A DNA stretch of 64,000 nt from Actinomycetes bacterium (GTDB lineage Bacteria > Actinomycetota > Acidimicrobiia > Acidimicrobiales > Palsa-688), in assembly GCA_021787035.1 (NCBI GenBank), contig JAJYMM010000202.1, positions 29,326 to 93,325 of the forward strand, given 5' to 3'. The position numbers and the translations under genes are program-made. Shown here piece by piece: positions 6,974 to 15,758 of this stretch. The notes beneath the pieces were generated by a model that made no database searches, was not told where the DNA came from, and saw only the letters and a list, made by a program, of their open reading frames with translations. How positions within the stretch are numbered: position 1 is the stretch's first letter; every line of letters starts with the position of its first letter.

Positions 6974-9175
6974 GTGGGTTACGAAGCAGGCGGAGGGTCT
7001 GGTGGCGCGGGCGATAGCTATGGAGCGGGTTCGCGCCCTCGTCTAGGTGCGCAGCCGCCGCGCGCTGCGAGGCGCGCACCAGGCGCTCAGCCTCGTTCAG
7101 TCAAGGCGAGCCGCCCAAGCTGGAGGCCCGCCGTTCTAGGCGCTGTGGTGCTCGCGGCACTCATAGTGGGTGTTTGGTCTGCCGGGGGATCCGGTGCGAA
7201 ACCCCCGGTCCACCAGCAACCACCCGCGGGTGGTAGGTCGCCGGCGGGTGGTAGGTCGCCCGCGGCTGATAGGTCCAAGGCCGAGGCGCCGGCTCAGGCG
7301 CAAGCAACGAGCGTCACTCTCCCCGCCGCAATGGCCGGCCTCCTTCCCTGGCAGCTCCAGGCACCTATCGCCCGAGAGGCGCTGCTGCCAGAAGGCCCCT
7401 CGGGCACCTTGGTCATCGCCGGGGGCCTGATGTCGGGCGGTGCATCCGCGAGTGCCGCGTTCCGCCTCAACATGTCGACGGGCCAGCTCACCCCGATCGG
7501 AGACCTGACTACGGCGACACACGACGCCGCGGCGGCGGCGCTTGACGGCAGTGGCCTCGTGTTTGGTGGAGGCAGCACCTTGCCGGTCGCGACTGCGCAA
7601 AACCTGACGGCTGCGGGTACTTCCAGCGCACTTTCGTCCTTACCCCGCCCGAGAGCCGACGCCGTTGCCGTCGTGAACGGAGGTGCCGCGTACGTCGTCG
7701 GGGGCTACGACGGCACGCAGATGGACCCCGAGGTGCTGGCCACGACCAACGGTCAGTCCTATAGCCAGGTAGCGGACCTGCCTGTCCCCGTTCGCTACCC
7801 GGCCGTTGCCAGCCTCGGCGGTTACATATACGTGTTCGGGGGCCAGTCTGCCTCGGGCGCTTTTGTAAGGACCATCCAACAGGTCGACCCGAAGACACGG
7901 ACGGCCAAGGTCGTGGGACAGCTCCCCTTCGACTTGGCCGGCGCCTCCGCTGGCAACCTCGGTGGGGTCATCTACTTGGCTGGCGGTGAAAGCACCGGCT
8001 CCTCGTCGGCCGGCGTGCCCGCGAGCGCGCCGAGCCCAGTAAATGATGTGTTTGCCTTCGACGCCGCCAACAACACGCTCCTCCGCGCGGGGTCGTTGCA
8101 AGTCGGGGTGGCCTATGCCGGCACCGCCATCACCGGCGGGCGCCTCTACCTCGTGGGCGGTCAGGTAGCAGGTGGAGCGGAGACGGCGCAGGTGCAGTTC
8201 GTGAGGCCAGACAGGCGCTTCGGGGTTGCCGGCACAGAGGGGGCCGGGTCACCTTATTACGGCGACAAATTGCTGATAGCCGATCGGGGCAACAACCGCT
8301 TGTTGGTCTTGAACGACGCCGGCAAGATCATATGGCGGTACCCCTCGCCGACCGCCGCGCCACCTCCCGGCGGTTTTTACTTCCCCGACGATGCCTTCTT
8401 CATCCGCCACGGCACGGCGATCATTTCCAACCAGGAAAGCAACGAGACGATTGTCGAGATCGGGTACCCGTCAGGGAAGGTACTTTGGCAGTACGGCCAC
8501 CCACGACAGCCTGGCTACGCCCCCGGCTACCTGAACAACCCAGATGACGCTTACTTGTTGCGCAACGGCGACATAACGGTGGCAGACATAATTAACTGTC
8601 GGATCTTGATCATCAACCCTGCCACCAAGACCATCGTCCACCAGATCGGGACTAACGACGTGTGCGTGCACAACCCTCCGAACTACCTAGGTTCGCCAAA
8701 CGGTGACACACCACTCATGGATGGCAACCTGCTTGTCTCGGAGATAAACGGGACCTGGATCGATGAGTACACGCTGACCGGCAAGCTCGTGTGGACCGTC
8801 CACTTGCCTATCGGTTACCCCTCCGATCCCCAGCAGATCGGCCCCGATCGCTACCTGGTCGCTGCCTACCAGCACCCCGGTGGGATCGTCGAGTTCAACC
8901 GGGCCGGCCAGATCCTTTACAACTATTCGCCGGCGTCTGGCCCAGGCGAGCTAAATGACCCCTCGCTCGTGGAATTGCTACCGAGCGGGGTCTTTATGCT
9001 GAACGACGACCACAACGACCGGATGGTCGCTATAGACCCCTCGACGGGGGCCGTCGTATGGCAGTACGGCCACACCGGCGTCCCAGGGACCGCCTACGGG
9101 TACCTTTACAAGCCCGACGGCTTTGACATCCTCGCGCCAGGTGGGGTTACGCCGACCCACCCGGCGACTGGTTGA
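6974..9175 (+). CDS. Membrane-anchored kelch plus NHL/ASST-like double propeller
   Basis: Protein of 733 residues starting at GTG. A Gly/Arg/Pro-rich cytosolic N-terminus is followed by one membrane segment (about 50-68), a Pro/Gly/Arg linker with a tandem repeat, then two propellers. Residues 120-400 hold kelch-type blades (AAYVVGGYDG, YIYVFGGQS, VIYLAGGES, RLYLVGGQV). Residues 420-725 hold blades such as LLIADRGNNRLLVLNDAGKI, GKVLWQYGHP, GNLLVSEINGTWIDEY and GAVVWQYGHTG, like NHL repeats and the propeller of bacterial arylsulfotransferases. No clear catalytic His pattern of arylsulfotransferase is evident, so it may be a binding scaffold. It lies a few kb from two genuine arylsulfotransferase-family genes. 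The combination of the two propeller types in one chain is unusual. Confidence 0.75.
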   Translation: MGYEAGGGSGGAGDSYGAGSRPRLGAQPPRAARRAPGAQPRSVKASRPSWRPAVLGAVVLAALIVGVWSAGGSGAKPPVHQQPPAGGRSPAGGRSPAADRSKAEAPAQAQATSVTLPAAMAGLLPWQLQAPIAREALLPEGPSGTLVIAGGLMSGGASASAAFRLNMSTGQLTPIGDLTTATHDAAAAALDGSGLVFGGGSTLPVATAQNLTAAGTSSALSSLPRPRADAVAVVNGGAAYVVGGYDGTQMDPEVLATTNGQSYSQVADLPVPVRYPAVASLGGYIYVFGGQSASGAFVRTIQQVDPKTRTAKVVGQLPFDLAGASAGNLGGVIYLAGGESTGSSSAGVPASAPSPVNDVFAFDAANNTLLRAGSLQVGVAYAGTAITGGRLYLVGGQVAGGAETAQVQFVRPDRRFGVAGTEGAGSPYYGDKLLIADRGNNRLLVLNDAGKIIWRYPSPTAAPPPGGFYFPDDAFFIRHGTAIISNQESNETIVEIGYPSGKVLWQYGHPRQPGYAPGYLNNPDDAYLLRNGDITVADIINCRILIINPATKTIVHQIGTNDVCVHNPPNYLGSPNGDTPLMDGNLLVSEINGTWIDEYTLTGKLVWTVHLPIGYPSDPQQIGPDRYLVAAYQHPGGIVEFNRAGQILYNYSPASGPGELNDPSLVELLPSGVFMLNDDHNDRMVAIDPSTGAVVWQYGHTGVPGTAYGYLYKPDGFDILAPGGVTPTHPATG
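7225..7276 (+). repeat. 18-bp tandem repeat coding for a linker
   Basis: Two near-identical 18-bp units (7225-7242, 7243-7260; GGGTGGTAGGTCGCC core) and a diverged third, coding for GGRSPA-type repeats just outside the membrane segment of the double-propeller protein. Confidence 0.8.
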
Positions 9176-9258
9176 CCGGGGAGCAATGGGGCACGGGAGC
9201 AGGGGGTGGGCCTCCGGTGATGCCGTCGGGTCCGGTGACCTCCGGCGATGAGGAAGGC

Positions 9259-10020
9259 TCACCCGCCTAGGCGCCGCCAGAGCGGGCTTGGCAGCAAGCG
9301 CAGGACGGCGAAAAGGTAGCGTAGCTTTGGTGGCACCCAGGTCACTTGCTGGCCGGTCTCGAGCCCGCGGACGATGGCCCTGGCGACTGCTTGGGCATCG
9401 ACGGGGAATACTGCCGGCTTCATGCCGGCGGTCATCTTGGTGGAGACGAATCCCGGCCGGACAACGTTGACGGTCACACCGGTGCCGGCGAGCGCATCAG
9501 AAAGGCCCGTCGCGAAGCCGTCCAAGCCTGCTTTGGTCGAGCCATAGACGAAGTTGGCTTTGCGGGTGCGCACGCCGGCGACGGAGGAAAGGACGACTAC
9601 TCGTCCGTAACCCTGGTGGACCATGTACTTTGCAAATTCCGTGACGAGCGCCGCTGGCCCAGCGAAATTAGTGGCCACGAGGGACGACACATCTTCTGCT
9701 CCGAGATCCTCCAGGACAGATGTCCCTAGTTGGCCCGCGGCTACCAAGACGAGATCGACCTGCCCGAGGATTCCGACGGCCTCGGCCGTAAATGGGGCCA
9801 ACGAGGCGGTCGCGGCGACGTCGAGGTGCCGGCAGTGGACGGACTGCAGGCCGACGCCACGCAGGTCATTGCCCACTTGAACGAGGTTTTCTAGAGATCG
9901 GCCGGCCAGGACTACCGAGCGTAGCCGGCGAGGCGCGAGGAGCTTGAGGACGGCTGCCGCGATGTCTGAGCTGCCACCGATGACCACCGCCGTCTCTGGC
10001 ATCCCGGTCCCATCTATCAC
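9259..10020 (-). CDS. dprE2: Short-chain dehydrogenase, DprE2-type
   Basis: Likely NAD(P)H-dependent reductase that finishes epimerisation of decaprenyl-phosphoryl-ribose to arabinose by reducing the 2-keto intermediate made by DprE1. The 253-residue protein has the Rossmann start VVIGGSSDIAAAV (12-24), the loop VAAGQLG in place of NNAG, a catalytic Ser in VVLSSVAG and the YGSTK Tyr-Lys motif, then PGFVSTKM. The GTG start at 10020 is preceded by GAAAGGTG. It follows dprE1 by 10 bp on the same strand. SDR membership is certain. The DprE2 role rests on this neighbourhood and on the C-terminal form (YLFAVLRLLPSPLWRRL) seen in that subgroup. Confidence 0.85.
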   Translation of the reverse strand: MIDGTGMPETAVVIGGSSDIAAAVLKLLAPRRLRSVVLAGRSLENLVQVGNDLRGVGLQSVHCRHLDVAATASLAPFTAEAVGILGQVDLVLVAAGQLGTSVLEDLGAEDVSSLVATNFAGPAALVTEFAKYMVHQGYGRVVVLSSVAGVRTRKANFVYGSTKAGLDGFATGLSDALAGTGVTVNVVRPGFVSTKMTAGMKPAVFPVDAQAVARAIVRGLETGQQVTWVPPKLRYLFAVLRLLPSPLWRRLGG

Positions 10021-10030
10021 GGCGCACCTT

Positions 10031-11434
10031 TCATTTATCGCTCGTCTCTGGATGCCTGAGGCTTTCCCGGCGGGTCAGGCCGAGCCGGAGGGCGAGGTCC
10101 GAGACCAGCAAACCAGTTGGGTCGAGGCGGCCTTGCACCGCCTGCCATTCTGCCAAACGAGGGTACATCGCTTGGACGAGCTCAGGGCGCATGCGGGCGT
10201 CCTTGGAGAAGTAGATGCGCCCCCCCGCTCCGGCGACGAGCAGGTCAAGCTCGTCGAGCAGCTGCGGCAGGCCAGGTGTAGCGAGTGGGATGTCCAGAGC
10301 AAGCGTCCAACCCTCGGTCGGGAACGACAGTGGCCCGGTCCCAGCTGGCCCAAAAGACTTGAGCACCGCGAGGAAAGAGGCTACCCGCCCTGTGCTCAGC
10401 TTTTCGAGCACTTTTTCAAGCGCCTGCTCCGCCCCGAAGGGCACGACGAACTGGTACTGGGTGAAACCCCTCGGCCCATACAAAAGGTTCCAATTACCCA
10501 CGCCGTCTAGGGGGTAGAAGAAGCTCGCGAACTGCTCCAAACGCCTTTCCCGTTTCCGTGGCGCTTTACGGAACCACATCTCATTGAAAGCACTCACCGT
10601 GGCCGGGTTGAGGAACGAGAATGGCGGCGAGAAAGGGACCTTGACGACGCGCGGGGCGCGGTAGGAAATAGGCTGCCTCTGCCAGCGCTCGGGCAGCTCT
10701 GCCACGCTCGCGTGGTTTGCTCTCGTGAGGACGCTGCGCCCGAGCCGCTTGCCTTGCGCGAGCCCGTCTACCCAGGCCACCGAGTAGCGGTATTTCGCCG
10801 GGTCGGCAGACAAGAGCGACAGGCAAGCGTCCAAGTCGCTAGCGCGCTCGGTGTCGACCACCACCCAGGAGCTTTCTATGGGGAGCAAGCGCAACGTCGC
10901 TTCCACGACCACCCCCGTCATGCCCATGCCGCCGCAAGTCGCTTCGAACTCTTCCCTCCGCACTTGCGGTCCGCACTCGAGTACGCCGGTTGGCGTGACC
11001 AGACAGAGGCGCTTCAGGTGCGCCCCGAGAGAGCCGTCGACGTGGTGGTTCTTTCCGTGGACGTCGCTGGCGATCGCGCCCCCCAGGGTGACGAATCGCG
11101 TTCCTGGCGTAACTGGTAAGAAATAGCCCTGCGGCACGATGAACTCGAGGAGCTCGTCGAAAGATATGCCAGCACTTGCCCGGACTTCAGCGCGCTCATG
11201 GTCGACATCGATGACCGAGCGCAGGCCCCGGCAGTCAATGACTAGGCCTCCAGCGCATTGCGCAGCGTCACCGTAAGCCCTCCCGAGGCCCCGAGGGACG
11301 AAGCGCCCGAAGCCCTCTAGGCCTTCGAAAACGAGGTGCTCGAGCTCGGCCTGGTTGGCGGGGGCCGCAACGTGGGCCGAGGTCCAAGTGGCTCGTCCCC
11401 ATCCCGCAAAGAGGCGGCGCGGGCCGGAGTTCAA
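10031..11434 (-). CDS. dprE1: Decaprenylphosphoryl-beta-D-ribose 2-oxidase DprE1
   Basis: FAD-dependent oxidase of 467 residues that converts decaprenyl-phosphoryl-ribose to its 2-keto form, the first half of the arabinose-donor epimerisation. The FAD-binding domain has RGLGRAYGD (48-56), LGGAIASDVHGKNHH (117-131) and CGGMGMTG (167-174). The substrate domain has YPLDGVGNWNLLYGP and SFPTEGWTLALD, and the catalytic-type Lys411 lies in YFSKDAR. In the mycobacterial enzyme the GWNICVD motif holds Cys387, the residue attacked by benzothiazinones; here the aligned residue is Ala379. The TTG start overlaps the ubiA stop as TTGA. The operon order ubiA-dprE1-dprE2 supports the function strongly. Confidence 0.92.
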   Translation of the reverse strand: MNSGPRRLFAGWGRATWTSAHVAAPANQAELEHLVFEGLEGFGRFVPRGLGRAYGDAAQCAGGLVIDCRGLRSVIDVDHERAEVRASAGISFDELLEFIVPQGYFLPVTPGTRFVTLGGAIASDVHGKNHHVDGSLGAHLKRLCLVTPTGVLECGPQVRREEFEATCGGMGMTGVVVEATLRLLPIESSWVVVDTERASDLDACLSLLSADPAKYRYSVAWVDGLAQGKRLGRSVLTRANHASVAELPERWQRQPISYRAPRVVKVPFSPPFSFLNPATVSAFNEMWFRKAPRKRERRLEQFASFFYPLDGVGNWNLLYGPRGFTQYQFVVPFGAEQALEKVLEKLSTGRVASFLAVLKSFGPAGTGPLSFPTEGWTLALDIPLATPGLPQLLDELDLLVAGAGGRIYFSKDARMRPELVQAMYPRLAEWQAVQGRLDPTGLLVSDLALRLGLTRRESLRHPETSDK

Positions 11435-12417
11435 GCGTAAATGCCGATGATCACCAATGCGGCCCAGGCTACACCGCAGGCCTGGAGCACATGGTCCTTC
11501 AGGAATAGCTCCTCGGGCTCTCCACCGCGCCCGCGCTGTACGGCTAGCTCGACGAGCAAGACGGCCAGGACGAAGGGCACGATTGAAAGTTCGAACCAGA
11601 CGAGGTGGTTGGCTCCCCGCTTGAGGGCGAGGTCACTGGCGCGCTGAAAGGCCCACAGACAATAGGTCGTTAGGGTGACCGACATCGCCAGCAAGCGCAC
11701 GCTGCGCAGGAACTCAGGCGGGTAGGCCCCGAGGCTCTGGCGGTGGACCGTCTTGGCGCCCCCCAAAGCGACCTGTTCTGACCGTCGCTTCCCGGCGACC
11801 ACGAAGAGGGCCCCGAAGGAGACCATGACCAAGAACCAGGGAGACACCGGCACATGTGCGGCGGCTGCGCCGGCCACGGCCCGAAGGGTGAAGCCCGAAG
11901 CCACGGTGGCGAGCTCGATTACGGGGATTCGCTTCAGAAAGAGCGTGTAGCTCGCGCTGACGACCAGATAAGCGGCGACGACGGCACCTACGTCAAGGGA
12001 GAGGAGGCCCGCGGCAAGGAGTGAGGCGGCTGCTAGCCCCGCGCCCATGAAAAGGGCTGTCTTCGTGCCCAAACTGCCCGACGCAACCGGGCGGGCTCGC
12101 TTCACCGGGTGGAGGCGGTCGGCCTCGCGGTCTCTCACGTCGTTTAGGAGGTAGGTAGCGGCCGATGCGGCCACAAGGACCCAAAAGACGGCAAATGTGC
12201 GGGCCACGGGCGCGCTGTGGAGCACCGCGCCCGAGGCGACGGGTGCGCCGAACACGAGCACGTTTTTTGGCCACTGCCTTGGACGGAGGGCCGTCACCAG
12301 CGCCGGCAGGTGTGGCTTGGGGCGCGACGTCTCGGCGCCGCCCGCCTGCGCGGCTATGAGAGGAGCGTTGCTTTGGACCAACGGCTCGTCAGCGGGCGGA
12401 CATGGTGACGCAGTCAC
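11431..12417 (-). CDS. ubiA: Decaprenyl-phosphate phosphoribosyltransferase (UbiA family)
   Basis: Integral membrane prenyltransferase of about 328 residues that joins phosphoribosyl pyrophosphate to decaprenyl phosphate, feeding DprE1/DprE2. Visible are the family start ALRPRQWPKNVLVFGAP (43-59), the metal-binding NDVRDREAD (92-100) followed by HPVKRARPVASG, and about eight or nine hydrophobic helices. The second Asp-rich loop of classical UbiA members is reduced to KRRSEQ and nearby residues, as in the Rv3806c-type subgroup. The start is a GTG at 12417; no ATG is in frame near it. It is the first gene of a translationally coupled set of three. This implies an arabinose-containing wall polymer, which is inference. 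Confidence 0.88.
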   Translation of the reverse strand: MTASPCPPADEPLVQSNAPLIAAQAGGAETSRPKPHLPALVTALRPRQWPKNVLVFGAPVASGAVLHSAPVARTFAVFWVLVAASAATYLLNDVRDREADRLHPVKRARPVASGSLGTKTALFMGAGLAAASLLAAGLLSLDVGAVVAAYLVVSASYTLFLKRIPVIELATVASGFTLRAVAGAAAAHVPVSPWFLVMVSFGALFVVAGKRRSEQVALGGAKTVHRQSLGAYPPEFLRSVRLLAMSVTLTTYCLWAFQRASDLALKRGANHLVWFELSIVPFVLAVLLVELAVQRGRGGEPEELFLKDHVLQACGVAWAALVIIGIYA

Positions 12418-12884
12418 GGTTCCACCACGGTTCGAAGAAGCTGGCCAGCCCTCGTTGCGTGCCCGGGAGCAAGGAACTGCTCTTGGTCGGGGAGGCGGGC
12501 TTGCCAGGGTGAGGTTTGTAGGTCATCGAGACATCGCGTTGCCAGGCCCCCACGGTAGCGTCGCCGTTGCGGTATGTCACGAGCGAGGGTGCCCCTGTGC
12601 GCAGGGGGCAGCCTGTCCAGGCGTCCCCGGCCGGCCGGCCCGTGCCGGGGGCGCTGTGGAGCGCCGCGTTGGCTGCAGGGTGGCTCTGGGCCAAGCGGCG
12701 TGCGGGGTGGCCAGGGGCCCTGACCTGCGCCAGTCGCTGGGTCGAGGGGGACGAGGGGCATGGGCGCGCGATGGGGAGCGAGGTCTCCTGAGGGGAGAGT
12801 GGCTGGCCCGGCACCGGGCGCTAGCAGCGCGATGAGCGGCGTGAACGGCCAGCTGACTGCCAATCTTCGCGGGGAAAGCTGCAT
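12389..12884 (-). pseudogene. Degenerate phosphodiester-glycosidase-like remnant
   Basis: The 568 bp between ubiA and the next gene hold no intact gene that I can support. On the minus strand one frame has the string TGAPSLVTYRNGDATVGAWQ followed by RDVSM. This matches the strand pair of NAGPA-type proteins and is close to GAASFVIYKDGQVNIGAWG in the intact homologue at 5450-6898. The sequence after it (YKPHPGKPASP...) does not continue the domain. An ATG at 12884 with a signal-like stretch (FTPLIALLAPGAGPA) lies in a different frame. A frameshifted, internally deleted copy explains this best; a chance resemblance in GC-rich DNA is possible. Confidence 0.4.
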
Positions 12885-13051
12885 GGCAAGGACCTGGTCG
12901 TAAGGCTAAGGAGCCCGAGTGAAGGGGGCATTAAGCGGCTCGGACGCGCGAGCCTGGCCCGGCCGGCCGGTGCCACATCGGCCAGGTGCGCGGCTGTCGC
13001 TCGTCTACGTACCCGAGGCCCTCTGCCTGCGAAGCGCTGCGACGAGCAATT

Positions 13052-14644
13052 ATGGAGGCCATGGACCATAAGAGCGCACGTAATGAGGTACCTGGCCGGG
13101 CGGCCCAGATGAGCCGCCGGCGGCTGATGGGGATCGCTGGCGGGGGTGCGGCCGCCGCGGTCCTGGCCGGCGTCCCGGGTTACGAGCAAGCTTGGGGTAC
13201 CGCTGCTCTCGCCGGTACCGGTCGGCTCGCAGGCCAAGTGTTCGCTGCGGGAGCCGGCCCCAGCCTTGCAGCGGTTGCGCCCGTCCAGGCCTTCGTAACA
13301 CGCCCTGACCTGCGACCCCCGGCCGTAACGGTTACCAACTACGTGACCTCGCCGAGCTCTCCCCCTTATGTATTCCTGTCCGTCCGCAACTACCTTGCCG
13401 CAGCCCAGAGCCAGGGTGGCCTCATGATCCTGGACCGCCTCGGACGGCTCGTCTGGTTTATGCCCTTAGCAGCCGCGCCGTTCAATTTCAGCGCCCAGTC
13501 CTACCAGGGCCGCCCCGTGCTCACTTGGTGGCAAGGGTCGCTGCTCTATGACTACGGCACCGGCACAGACGAGATAGCCGACAACACCTACGCGACGCGC
13601 CACACCGTGAAGGCCGGTGACGGCCTAGCGGCGGACCTGCACGACTTCGTGCTGACGTCGCGCGGGACGGCGCTCATCACCGCTTACCAGCTCGTGACGG
13701 CAAACCTTAGCTCTGCGGGCGGGTCAGCCAAGGGAACAGTTGCGGCTGGCCACGCGCAGGAGATCGACATCGCGACGGGGAAGCTGCTCTTCGACTGGGA
13801 CAGCCTTGGCCCGATCGCGTACTCGGAGAGCTACCTTCCGGCGCCTACGTCGGGAGTGTACGACTATTTCCACATCAATTCGGTGGACGAGACGCCTGAC
13901 GGCAACCTCCTCATTTCGGCGAGGAACACCTGGGCGGTTTACAAGGTGGACCGGGCCAACGGCAAGTTGCTCTGGCGGATGAACGGGAAGCAGTCTGACT
14001 GGAAAATGGCCCCCGGCACCAGTTTCTACTGGCAGCATGACGCCCGGTCGATCGGGCCGCGCAGCATAAGCGTGTTCGATGACGGTTACGTGACGACCGA
14101 TAAGCCATCGCAGGGGCTCCTCCTGCAGTTGAACACCAAGGCGCAACAAGTGACGTTGTCGCATGCCTACCGCCACAGCGCCGGTTTCATCGCCGGCAGC
14201 CAAGGCAACGTGCAGGTCTTGCCCAACGGGCACATCTTTGTCGGCTGGGGCAACCAAAACTACTTTTCTGAGTTCGCGGCAAATGGGGAGCTCGTCTTGG
14301 ACGGCCAGCTCCCCGTCGGGTGCCACTCGTACCGGGCCTTCTGCCAGGAGTGGTCCGGCCAGCCAACCAGTCCACCCGATGTCGTGGCCCTTGCCAACCC
14401 ACCGGGTGGCGCGGTCGTCTACGCGAGCTGGAACGGGGCTACGGCCGTCGCCCGCTGGACAGTCCTGGCGGGAAGTTTGCCGAGCAAGCTCTCCCAGGTC
14501 GGGTCGCAAGCCCGGACAGGCTTCGAGACCTCCATAGCTGTCGACTCGGACGGTCCTTACTTCTCAATAGTGGCGGAGAACGCGGCGGGGAAGGCGATCG
14601 GGCGGTCAGGCCCGGTCAAGTTGGCAAGCCCGTTCAGCCTCTAG
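13052..14644 (+). CDS. Tat-exported arylsulfotransferase-family protein
   Basis: Exported enzyme of about 530 residues likely to move sulfuryl groups between aryl sulfates and phenolic acceptors without PAPS. A twin-arginine signal (MSRRRLMGIAGGGAAAAVLAG) begins at 13109. I give the ATG at 13052 as start; 13061 and 13109 are also possible. The mature part is a beta-propeller of the Arylsulfotran_2 type with RLGRLVWFMP, VLTWWQG, DLHDFVLTSRG, YFHINSVDETPDGNLLIS, NTWAVYKVD and FYWQHDARS, and ends with a fibronectin-like C-terminal part. Conserved His residues in LHD, HINS and WQHD are candidates for the sulfuryl-carrying residue. It converges with the TauE/SafE gene with a 2-bp gap. The family call is firm; the substrate is unknown. 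Confidence 0.85.
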   Translation: MEAMDHKSARNEVPGRAAQMSRRRLMGIAGGGAAAAVLAGVPGYEQAWGTAALAGTGRLAGQVFAAGAGPSLAAVAPVQAFVTRPDLRPPAVTVTNYVTSPSSPPYVFLSVRNYLAAAQSQGGLMILDRLGRLVWFMPLAAAPFNFSAQSYQGRPVLTWWQGSLLYDYGTGTDEIADNTYATRHTVKAGDGLAADLHDFVLTSRGTALITAYQLVTANLSSAGGSAKGTVAAGHAQEIDIATGKLLFDWDSLGPIAYSESYLPAPTSGVYDYFHINSVDETPDGNLLISARNTWAVYKVDRANGKLLWRMNGKQSDWKMAPGTSFYWQHDARSIGPRSISVFDDGYVTTDKPSQGLLLQLNTKAQQVTLSHAYRHSAGFIAGSQGNVQVLPNGHIFVGWGNQNYFSEFAANGELVLDGQLPVGCHSYRAFCQEWSGQPTSPPDVVALANPPGGAVVYASWNGATAVARWTVLAGSLPSKLSQVGSQARTGFETSIAVDSDGPYFSIVAENAAGKAIGRSGPVKLASPFSL

Positions 14645-14646
14645 GC

Positions 14647-15735
14647 TCACGCAGTCGCCGGCACGGCTTCGGCGCCAAGTGGGCCCGCGGCTCTGGCCCG
14701 AGCGGTAGCGGCGGCAATGAGACGTGGGCGCACCCTGATCACGTATACGAGCCCGGCAACGGCCCCGACCCCGAGGGGTGAGAGGACCGCCATCGACGCG
14801 ACCCAAGCGGTGCGACTGTGACCTGCCGCCGACCAGTCCTCCGAGCGCTGCAACGTGGCGTCCACGGCACCCCAGAGAGCGCCACCAACCATAGCCGTGG
14901 CCACGAGGGCGACGGCGAGGCCCGTGTAGTCGGTGATCAAGAGGGCGAGCCCTGAAGCCGTGAGTAGCGCCACGAGAGCCGGCCGAACGATAGCTGCGGG
15001 CGCTCGGCTGGAGACCCTCGCTCCTATGAGGACGCCGGGGATGCTGCCGGCGAGCAGTCCGGCGCTCACGCCGAAGTCAATGTGCCCAAAGAGGAGCTGG
15101 CCGAGCGACGCCGCTGCGACGAGCGGGATGGCTTGGACAAGGTTGGTCCCGACCTGCACGTTGGCTGATAGGCGCGGGTAGAGGAGCATGAGGAGCACGA
15201 TCACGAGCGAGCCAGAGCCCACCGATGTCATGCCCACCATGAGGCCTCCGACGAGGCCCACCAGGACGGTTGCCACCGGCTTGAACCGCCATGGGGCTAC
15301 GTTGCGCCGGACGCGGGAACGGCGGATGAGCCCCGCATCAAGAGCGCCGCGCGCGACCAAGCTCGCGCAGGCCACTACCAGGGCGACACCGAGCAGGACC
15401 TTCAAGTCTGCTCGAGCCGCGCTCCCGTCACCAAGCTGGTTGAGGGCCCAGGCTCCGAGCAGAGCGGCGGGCGCGCCCGGGATGGCGAGCAGGCGTACGA
15501 GATGCCAGTTGACGCTCCGGTTGAGGGCGTGGACTGCACCGCCGAAGGGCTTCATGGCAAGTGAATTGACCAGGTCGCTAGCTATGGCGACCCTCGGGTC
15601 GATACCGAAGAGGAGCACGAGCGCAGGGGTCATCAGGGCCCCGCCGCCCATGCCGGCCACGCCGACCATTACGCCCCCGACAAAGCCCGAGAGAGCGAGC
15701 AGTAGTAGCGACTGGTGAGCGATGGCGGCGATCAT
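14647..15735 (-). CDS. TauE/SafE-family anion exporter
   Basis: Membrane protein of 362 residues with eight or nine helices and the two-repeat layout of TauE/SafE sulfite and sulfonate exporters. The first repeat has GFVGGVMVGVAGMGGGALMTP and the second has VGLVGGLMVGMTSVGSGSL; these Gly-rich pairs are the family hallmark. A basic loop (RRSRVRRNVAPWRF) separates the repeats. It lies between the arylsulfotransferase gene and the MFS-arylsulfotransferase fusion gene, on the same strand as the fusion and 23 bp after it, so the two may share a transcript. That context favours sulfite, sulfate or an organosulfonate as substrate, but the family also carries other anions. Confidence 0.85.
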   Translation of the reverse strand: MIAAIAHQSLLLLALSGFVGGVMVGVAGMGGGALMTPALVLLFGIDPRVAIASDLVNSLAMKPFGGAVHALNRSVNWHLVRLLAIPGAPAALLGAWALNQLGDGSAARADLKVLLGVALVVACASLVARGALDAGLIRRSRVRRNVAPWRFKPVATVLVGLVGGLMVGMTSVGSGSLVIVLLMLLYPRLSANVQVGTNLVQAIPLVAAASLGQLLFGHIDFGVSAGLLAGSIPGVLIGARVSSRAPAAIVRPALVALLTASGLALLITDYTGLAVALVATAMVGGALWGAVDATLQRSEDWSAAGHSRTAWVASMAVLSPLGVGAVAGLVYVIRVRPRLIAAATARARAAGPLGAEAVPATA

Positions 15736-15758
15736 TAACTCAACTACCGCCCTTCCTC

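Noticed and set aside
12197..12835. 212-codon plus-strand frame across the ubiA upstream gap
   Set aside because: Overlaps the ubiA 5' end antisense, composition is Arg/Gly/Ala-rich, and no motif or ribosome site is seen.
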